Shown piece after piece: positions 1 through 4,673 of a stretch of 8,303 nt of DNA (position 1 is its first letter; every line of letters begins with the position of its first letter). Source of the DNA: Desulfotignum sp. (GTDB lineage Bacteria; Desulfobacterota; Desulfobacteria; Desulfobacterales; Desulfobacteraceae); assembly GCA_011390235.1 (NCBI GenBank), contig JAABSS010000494.1:1-8303 (forward strand), read 5' to 3'. Below the pieces are notes generated by a model, which did no database searches, was not told where the DNA came from, and saw only the letters and a list, made by a program, of their open reading frames with translations. The position numbers and the translations under genes are program-made.

Positions 1-810
1 CATGTTGGCCGGTGTATAATGGCGTTTGTAAAAACGTTCCATGTCTTCCCTGGTGGTGGTAATGATGTCCGAGGCCCAGCCGATGGTGGGCGCTCCATAG
101 GGATGGGCCATGAACGCGGTGGCCAGAAACTCTTCGAACAGCCGCCCGGTGGGATCGGAATCAACCCGCATCCGCCGCTCTTCCAGCACCACCTGTTTTT
201 CGGTATAAAATTGTCTGAAAACCGGATTGGTCAGGCGATCGGATTCCAGCCGGAACCACAGTGCAGTATTTTTTGCCGGCAGGCTGCAGAAATACATGGT
301 ATAATCTCTGCCGGTTGCTGCATTCAGGTCAGTGGCCCCGTTTTGCTGCAGCAGCCGGGCATAGGCATTGGGATCAACATATTGTTCCGCTTTTTCGCGC
401 AGACGTTCAACCTCCCGGCGGAGGGTGTCGATATCGGCCTGGCTGTCCCTGTCCGACTTGTATCTGGCCATAATCAGTTCCGTGTATGCCTGATCCAGTT
501 TTTTTAATATTTCTTTTTCTTTCTCCCAGTTTTGGGTGCCGATCCGGGGTGTTCCCTTGAAGGCCATGTGTTCAAGAAAATGGGCAATGCCGGTATGTCC
601 GGCAGGTTCATCCACGCTGCCCGTATCCACCAGTGTGACAAAACTGACAACCGGTGCCTGGTTACGTTCCACCACCAGAAATGTCATGCCGTTGTCCAGG
701 GTAAACCGGTGGACCTCTTTTTTGAATCGGTCCAGGAACGCATCGCCAACAGCCGTGGCAGCAGTCGCCAGGAATATCAGGATAGCCAAAAACAGAATCT
801 TTTTTTTCAT
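1..810 (-). CDS. M16 family (insulinase-type) zinc metallopeptidase, secreted, 3'-truncated by window edge
   Basis: The 270 visible residues are the N-terminal part of an M16 peptidase, which cleaves peptides or proteins with a zinc ion held by an inverted HxxEH motif. That motif is seen as HFLEH at residues 77-81 (H77, E80 catalytic, H81). The third zinc ligand is expected at E210/E211 in VVLEERR, and the NxAT-like signature appears as DLNAAT (161-166). Residues 1-20 (MKKK, then a hydrophobic run ending TAATA) form a signal peptide, so it probably acts in the periplasm or outer envelope. A charged helical insertion at about 94-150 separates the HxxEH motif from the rest, as in many longer M16 proteins. 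The start at 810 is chosen because it puts the signal peptide at the N-terminus; an in-frame ATG at 870 would add 20 residues. The weak RBS is AGAG. M16 proteins of this type usually run 450-950 residues, so much of the gene lies outside. It is separated by 338 nt from the chaperone operon upstream. Confidence 0.9.
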   Translation of the reverse strand, partial: MKKKILFLAILIFLATAATAVGDAFLDRFKKEVHRFTLDNGMTFLVVERNQAPVVSFVTLVDTGSVDEPAGHTGIAHFLEHMAFKGTPRIGTQNWEKEKEILKKLDQAYTELIMARYKSDRDSQADIDTLRREVERLREKAEQYVDPNAYARLLQQNGATDLNAATGRDYTMYFCSLPAKNTALWFRLESDRLTNPVFRQFYTEKQVVLEERRMRVDSDPTGRLFEEFLATAFMAHPYGAPTIGWASDIITTTREDMERFYKRHYTPANM

Positions 811-838
811 TTTAATTTCTCTTTTTAATGGTTTCAGG

Positions 839-876
839 CTGCGGACAGTGACACAGGTATTTTTTCTCATCCGCAG
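839..876 (-). repeat. Inverted repeat in M16 peptidase leader
   Basis: CTGCGGA at 839-845 and TCCGCAG at 870-876 form perfect 7-bp arms around a 24-nt loop. In the predicted transcript this hairpin lies 28-66 nt before the peptidase start, inside the 5' untranslated leader. It has no T-run, so it is not a terminator. A role in mRNA stability or translation is possible but unproven; chance occurrence is also plausible. Confidence 0.35.
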
Positions 877-891
877 TTAAAAGCTGATTCA

Positions 892-920
892 TTTATATAA
901 AAGAAGCATTCGGTTTCCAA
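892..920 (-). promoter_or_regulatory. Sigma70-type promoter candidate for M16 peptidase
   Basis: Read on the minus strand, TTGGAA (915-920, 4/6 match to TTGACA) and TATAAA (892-897, 5/6 match to TATAAT) are separated by exactly 17 nt. Transcription would start near 885, giving a leader of about 75 nt before the peptidase start at 810. The A/T-rich flank and spacing support it, but no experiment is available here. Confidence 0.45.
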
Positions 921-1039
921 TTGGTACAATCATGTATTTTTACCGCGGGGCTTTTATGCAGTATCAGGAGGGGTCAGTGGTACCGGCAGGCTGATATGGG
1001 TGTTTCCCTGTAAACGAAGACAGTTTTTGCCCATCATGG

Positions 1040-1074
1040 AAAAAAATATCATGCCACCTTGATCCTTGGGGCAT
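1040..1074 (-). terminator. Rho-independent terminator candidate for the chaperone operon
   Basis: Downstream of the GrpE-like stop, on the minus strand, ATGCCCC can pair with GGTGGCAT (7 bp with one bulged T, loop of about 9 nt). It is followed by GATA and then seven T (plus-strand A run 1040-1046). This is a moderate hairpin with a U-tract about 75 nt after the stop codon, at a sensible place to end the five-cistron operon. Confidence 0.4.
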
Positions 1075-1148
1075 CCGTAACCATGATCCGCCACAAAAGA
1101 TTTCAGATTATATCCTTGACTTGATCTGTAATGAAACAGACGCTTGAA

Positions 1149-1616
1149 TTAGGGCTGTCCATCGGCATTCAGGACCGTTATCACTTCAGCCTTGCGTATC
1201 ACAGTACCATCCTGCTCTCTCATATAACCGGTTTTGAGAATTTCGAGGATGGTTTCATTGTCCAGATCCGGCTGCTCCCGGGTCTCGATGATTTTACAGG
1301 TCTCAATAGCAACTTTGTTGTCAGGAAAAAGGATCGGAACGATTCCCCGGGAGCGAAGCTGGCGCAGCAGTTTTCGATGCACAGCCCCGATGTTTTTGCC
1401 CAGTTTTTTTCCGGTTTTGTCCATCTGGTCCTGTTTGGATACAACAAAGCGGTCAATATTATCCAGTACGTCTACAATTTCAAAAAGATCTGAAAAGAGC
1501 GCTTTTTCCCGTTCTTGAAACTGCATCTCTTTCTGGGCCAGCGTTTGTTTCAGTTCACTGATCTGCTGTTGAAACAGGATCAGTTTTTGTTTCAGCTGCT
1601 GTTTGTCAGAGATCAT
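1149..1616 (-). CDS. GrpE-like nucleotide exchange factor, divergent
   Basis: A 155-residue protein with the GrpE layout. Residues 1-40 are a glutamine/lysine-rich coiled coil. Residues 41-58 (FSDLFEIVDVLDNIDRF) match the GrpE helix pattern LxxVLDNxxR. Residues 78-95 lead into the beta-wing domain, which ends at 130-148 with GYMREQDGTVIRKAEVITV, the counterpart of the GrpE C-terminal GY-x-RVLRPAKVxVS block. GrpE proteins release ADP from Hsp70, so it should reset the Hsp70 encoded at the head of this operon. Length is below the usual 180-200 residues, mostly from a shorter N-terminal tail. The start at 1616 (MISDKQQ) is preferred over an in-frame ATG at 1688, because the extra 24 residues overlap the J-like gene and look non-coding. 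GAG lies about 8 nt before 1616. It overlaps the J-like gene by 11 nt, suggesting translational coupling. It is probably a second GrpE beside a housekeeping copy elsewhere. Confidence 0.85.
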   Translation of the reverse strand: MISDKQQLKQKLILFQQQISELKQTLAQKEMQFQEREKALFSDLFEIVDVLDNIDRFVVSKQDQMDKTGKKLGKNIGAVHRKLLRQLRSRGIVPILFPDNKVAIETCKIIETREQPDLDNETILEILKTGYMREQDGTVIRKAEVITVLNADGQP

Positions 1617-1911
1617 TTTGGATCTCGATTTCAGCAAGGTATTGCAGCGGCACGTTTCGGGGGGCATGCTGCTGTTCAATCTGTTCACAAATGCCTGTCA
1701 TGTCCTGCATCATGTCATTTTTGATATCTGTTAGATCAATACCGTGTAAAAAATACTGACAGGCCCGGGATTCCGGGTCCAGGAGCAGTTTCTGAGCCCG
1801 GGCAATGGTTTGGGCGGAATACTGGCGGGTGCGCATCGCCTGCCCGACTGCCTGAATAATTTCTTTGTGGGTGGCCTGCTGTGTCACCCCGAGAATTGTA
1901 AACGGATTCAT
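1606..1911 (-). CDS. J-domain-like protein lacking the HPD motif
   Basis: A 101-residue protein whose first 55 residues resemble a J domain: PFTILGV (3-9, helix I), THKEIIQAVGQAMR (14-27, helix II) and AQTIARAQKLLLDPESRACQYF (33-54, helix III with the common LLxDPxxR ending). The HPD tripeptide that triggers Hsp70 ATPase should lie between helices II and III. That loop reads TRQYS here, with no H, P or D. The remaining residues 56-101 are mostly helical and match nothing I recognise. There is no G/F region, no CxxCxGxG zinc domain and no client-binding domain. It sits 1 nt after the TPR gene with AAAGGA 7 nt before the ATG, and overlaps the GrpE-like gene, so it is co-translated with an Hsp70 cycle. 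It may dock on the operon's Hsp70 without classical ATPase stimulation. The J-like assignment is from fold pattern and context; a plain helical protein remains possible. Confidence 0.75.
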   Translation of the reverse strand: MNPFTILGVTQQATHKEIIQAVGQAMRTRQYSAQTIARAQKLLLDPESRACQYFLHGIDLTDIKNDMMQDMTGICEQIEQQHAPRNVPLQYLAEIEIQNDL

Positions 1912-1912
1912 C

Positions 1913-3979
1913 TCACATTCCTTTGCCTGGATTCGTCAGTTTGTCATTGATTTTTTCCACAAGATAATGGGTTTCATCCACGGATTCACACGCATCGCGA
2001 AATCGGTGAAGCATGATGGTCAAAAACCCTTTGTCCGGGATAGTGCTGCAAAGTATATCCAGCATGTCTTCCGCTTCTGAAAAAAAGAAGGCTTCCATTT
2101 CCGGATATTCCGATTCCAGAACGATATCGGCTGCCTTTCCCATTTTGTTTTTAAACAGGGCATCCAGTATATCATTTTTTTCGATATCGATCTGTGTTTG
2201 TTTGAGGTTGTGACGTGCGTATTGATTTTCCGGGTGGATATCCAGCGCTTTTTCCAGTGTTGACGCCAGCTGATGATCATTGAAATGATTTTTATTGAAT
2301 CGTCTGACAGCCAATGTGGACATGATCGCGGAAAAAACCCGGGCCACAGGGGGCGACGGTCTTTTTTCGTAAAGCCATTTCAATACTGTTTCATATTCAG
2401 CCAATCTGTCCCCATCATATTGGTCCAGGCGGTCGGCAAAACGCTGTTCAATGGAAGGTGCCGCCTCGAACAGGGCAGGGGTGGATGAAAAAAAGGGCAG
2501 AAATTTTTTTTCCCCGCGCTCCAGGCAGGCCTGTCCATAGGCCAACCACACCCGTGCCACCGTATATTCAACAAATTCATCCAAAGAAGCGTTGTCTTCG
2601 ATGATCTGTTCAATCAACGCATGTGCCTTGTCAACATCCCCTGTCTTCAAGGCATACAGACTTTCCCATGCCCGGGAATAAAACCCCCCGGTTTCCAGGT
2701 AATGTTCCGGATCTTTGAAAAAATCCCTGTTTTTGCGGATATCGGACAAGATCTCCTCCGACCGACCCGTGATCGCTGCATAAAAGGGGGTACAGATACG
2801 GGGGGTGTCGGACCGGGATTCCCGGTACATGGTTTCCATGTCTGTGATCAGTTTTTTTTCCACGGCAAACAGGGCAGCTGCCTGCCGGACGGTTGGAGAA
2901 CCGGTATGGCCATCGATGCGCTGCTCTGCCATGCGGATCAATTGCTGACGAATCTGCTGTTGTTTTTCCGGGTTGTCAACGCATTTTTCGACAGGGTGTT
3001 GATAAAAAATGGCTGTGAACCAGGATTGCACCATGGGGTATAAGAAGGTTTCGTTCTTTTCAGCCAGGTGATAACAGGTTTTTGCCTTCAGGACGATGAA
3101 TTCCAAAGTATTGAAAGCGGTTGCCTGTTCCAGGAGATCGGCGATTTTTTCATACGCTTCCTGTTCCCACCAGATCTCCAGTAATGTCATACTGCAATAA
3201 TGGTACAGCATATTAAAATGGTCTGCCAGTTCCGATTGGGCCAGTGTGCGGGTAACCTTTTTCAAATCTTTGGCACGGCTGCGGATGGTTTCGATATCCA
3301 TCCCTTTTTCCAGGGCATGGTACAGTGTGGAAAAGGCCAGGGACAAAACCTGTATTTTCTGGGGAATTAATGCAGGGATACGGGTGTTGATCTTTTCCCA
3401 CTGGGTTATGGCTTCGGGATAGTGCCCTGTTTTTGCCAGGGCAAATCCATAGTAATAGCACCCGGTATCATCCAATGGTTTTGCCTGTTGAAAAATGCGT
3501 ATAGCCTGGTCTTCACTGCCTGCTTTGACATGACACACACCACTGCGGATGCAAAATCGTGAATTGTCGGTCTCCTGCCATATCTGTTCATACAATGCGG
3601 CAGCTGCGACATAATCACCGGATTCTTCGGCATTTCCGGCGGTCTCATGGATACTGCCGACCTGAATCTGCTGCTCCAGTTCCTGTATTTTTTCAGATAA
3701 TCCCGGATCATCCATCAGTTGCCGGGCCTGGGTAAAACAGGAAATCGCTTCCTGTAGCGCATTATTCTTAATGGCGGTGTACCCTTTTTTAACAAGCAGT
3801 TTTCCTTTTTCAGACCGGTTCTTCTCCCGGCAGATATCCAGTTTTTCATCAATGTCACTGGACGGTGCTTTTTTCCGGGCTTTTTCAAACTCTTTTTCCG
3901 CCAGCAGATAATTTTGTGCATCGAACAATTTGTGTGCCCGGTTCAGTATAACATCGATTTTATTTTTTTTTCTGGCCAT
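1913..3979 (-). CDS. Large TPR-repeat protein of the Hsp70 operon
   Basis: A 688-residue, almost fully helical, soluble protein with no signal peptide. TPR-like units are visible at about 9-42 (NRAHKLFDAQNYLLAEKEFEKA), 62-95 (GYTAIKNNALQEAISCFTQA), 110-140 (AEESGDYVAAAALYEQI) and 141-200 (two units, including GFALAKTGHYPEAITQWEKI). A further one lies near 569-600 (STLEKALDIHPENQYARHNL). The region 200-560 is helical but degenerate. TPR proteins mediate protein-protein contacts, and several bind Hsp70 or its clients. The position in the middle of a chaperone operon makes a scaffold or client adaptor the best guess; no enzymatic motif was seen. The start at 3979 has GGAG 5 nt upstream, inside the end of the preceding reading frame, with a 2-nt gap. 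The stop lies 1 nt before the J-like start. The exact client is unknown. Confidence 0.85.
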   Translation of the reverse strand: MARKKNKIDVILNRAHKLFDAQNYLLAEKEFEKARKKAPSSDIDEKLDICREKNRSEKGKLLVKKGYTAIKNNALQEAISCFTQARQLMDDPGLSEKIQELEQQIQVGSIHETAGNAEESGDYVAAAALYEQIWQETDNSRFCIRSGVCHVKAGSEDQAIRIFQQAKPLDDTGCYYYGFALAKTGHYPEAITQWEKINTRIPALIPQKIQVLSLAFSTLYHALEKGMDIETIRSRAKDLKKVTRTLAQSELADHFNMLYHYCSMTLLEIWWEQEAYEKIADLLEQATAFNTLEFIVLKAKTCYHLAEKNETFLYPMVQSWFTAIFYQHPVEKCVDNPEKQQQIRQQLIRMAEQRIDGHTGSPTVRQAAALFAVEKKLITDMETMYRESRSDTPRICTPFYAAITGRSEEILSDIRKNRDFFKDPEHYLETGGFYSRAWESLYALKTGDVDKAHALIEQIIEDNASLDEFVEYTVARVWLAYGQACLERGEKKFLPFFSSTPALFEAAPSIEQRFADRLDQYDGDRLAEYETVLKWLYEKRPSPPVARVFSAIMSTLAVRRFNKNHFNDHQLASTLEKALDIHPENQYARHNLKQTQIDIEKNDILDALFKNKMGKAADIVLESEYPEMEAFFFSEAEDMLDILCSTIPDKGFLTIMLHRFRDACESVDETHYLVEKINDKLTNPGKGM

Positions 3980-3981
3980 GA

Positions 3982-4254
3982 CTACTCCATATCAATTCCA
4001 ATGATTTTGCTGCCTGTATCTGTTTCCAGGGTTTCCGTTATAATGAGAATCGGTTTCATGGCAACCTGCGTCTGTTTTTTGCTATTCAGGATCGGGTCCA
4101 TTTCACGATGGGATAACAGGCGTGATAATCTGGATTCAACACGGTCCAGTCGGGTGCCATTTTCACGAACAGAGGATTTTACATCTGCCATATATGTTTT
4201 CAAAAGGGCACTGTATGCCAAAGTGATTTCCTGTTTCCGGAGCAGTTCCAGCAT
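3982..4254 (-). CDS. C-terminal coiled-coil part of the membrane zinc-ribbon protein (frame -1)
   Basis: This 90-residue frame starts with MLELLRKQ at 4254 and ends IIGIDME 2 nt before the TPR gene. Residues 1-50 are helical with heptad-like leucines (RLDRVESRLSRLL). Residues 60-90 look like a small beta segment. No convincing RBS precedes the ATG at 4254; the nearest purine-rich AAGGA is 18 nt away, too far. The frame overlaps the end of the zinc-ribbon ORF by 55 nt. The helix continues naturally from that ORF if the ribosome or polymerase slips by -1 at the eight-A run (4260-4267), giving one protein of about 231 residues. I therefore read it as the C-terminal half of that gene rather than an independent gene. 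Independent, coupled re-initiation is the alternative. Confidence 0.6.
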   Translation of the reverse strand: MLELLRKQEITLAYSALLKTYMADVKSSVRENGTRLDRVESRLSRLLSHREMDPILNSKKQTQVAMKPILIITETLETDTGSKIIGIDME

Positions 4255-4673
4255 CCGGATTTTTTTTGGGAATCCTTTTCCCGGGATACGCCCGCTGAGG
4301 ACAGATTCGTCAGAGCTGCATGCTGCCGCTGCAGCAGATGCTCTACCGCTGACAACCGGTATGTAAAAAAAATGAAAAAAACCGCCAGAACAAGGGCCAA
4401 TGACATCAGGGCCAAAGGTACCAGCCTCCGGTGACTGCCTGACAAATCATTTGACTTCAATGCAGCTGTTTCCCGGCCATCAGATACGTCCTTGATGGCG
4501 GACCTGTCTTCGGGGGCAGCTTCAGGAGAGACGGGGGCCGGTTCCGGCGGCATATCGGAAAGACGGTCCAGCAGCCGGAAACATGTCAGGTCGGCATCGC
4601 ACTGGGGGCATGTGTCCATATCCCGGGGAATCCGGGTATATTGGCATACCGGGCATTGGATCCGATCGGTCAT
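4200..4673 (-). CDS. Membrane-anchored zinc-ribbon protein, N-terminal part (frame 0)
   Basis: The frame opens with a zinc ribbon, CPVC (8-11) and CPQC (23-26), numbered from a GTG at 4676. A proline/alanine/glutamate-rich linker follows (about 40-80), then one transmembrane helix (about 85-106, VPLALMSLALVLAVFFIFF), then a helix (YRLSAVEHLLQRQHAAL). This predicts a cytoplasmic zinc ribbon tethered to the inner membrane; topology is inferred. After residue 139 (SQKK) the frame becomes SGCWNCSG and stops, which looks like out-of-frame reading. A -1 shift at the A run joins it to the downstream coiled coil. The ATG at 4673 overlaps the Hsp70 TGA by one base. A GTG at 4676 has better spacing (8 nt) from AAAGGA and is an equal alternative. 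The ribbon resembles the one inside the neighbouring Hsp70. Role unknown; a membrane docking factor for the chaperone is an inference. Confidence 0.7.
   Translation of the reverse strand: MTDRIQCPVCQYTRIPRDMDTCPQCDADLTCFRLLDRLSDMPPEPAPVSPEAAPEDRSAIKDVSDGRETAALKSNDLSGSHRRLVPLALMSLALVLAVFFIFFTYRLSAVEHLLQRQHAALTNLSSAGVSREKDSQKKSGCWNCSGNRKSLWHTVPF
4236..4267 (-). promoter_or_regulatory. Putative -1 frameshift / transcription slippage site
   Basis: On the coding strand eight A (plus-strand T run 4260-4267) are read in frame 0 as CAA AAA AAA, which contains a perfect A AAA AAA heptamer of the X XXY YYZ type. A -1 shift joins the zinc-ribbon frame to the coiled-coil frame. Immediately after it, TCCGGA (4254-4259) can pair with TCCGGA (4236-4241) as a 6-bp stem with a 12-nt loop. 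A Shine-Dalgarno-like AAGGA lies about 6 nt before the heptamer. The stem directly abuts the heptamer and the AAGGA is closer than usual for -1 stimulators, so the geometry is not ideal. RNA polymerase slippage, a real indel or a homopolymer sequencing error would give the same picture. Confidence 0.45.

Larger units (their letters stand above)
811..1148. other. Intergenic region between grpE-like gene and M16 peptidase
   Basis: This 338-nt gap holds a terminator candidate for the chaperone operon (1040-1074), a sigma70-type promoter candidate for the peptidase (892-920) and a hairpin in the peptidase leader (839-876). On the minus strand a 64-codon open frame (954-1148) directly follows the stop of the GrpE-like gene in the same frame. 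No convincing start or RBS goes with it, and it overlaps the terminator candidate, so it is not called as a gene. No tRNA, repeat array or mobile element was seen. Confidence 0.6.

Noticed and set aside
811..870. Start of the M16 peptidase at 870 (20 extra residues)
   Set aside because: In frame, but it would bury the signal peptide behind a basic stretch and lies inside the leader hairpin; the ATG at 810 gives a normal signal sequence.
19..880. Plus-strand open frames over the M16 region
   Set aside because: The minus strand encodes a clear HxxEH peptidase with a signal peptide; the plus-strand frames are shadows.
1617..1688. Longer start of the GrpE-like protein at 1688
   Set aside because: The 24 extra residues overlap the J-like coding region in another frame and look non-coding; the ATG at 1616 fits the 11-nt overlap and a GAG site.
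2621..3043. 140-codon open frame on the plus strand
   Set aside because: Antisense to the TPR gene, with no family resemblance and no promoter or RBS.
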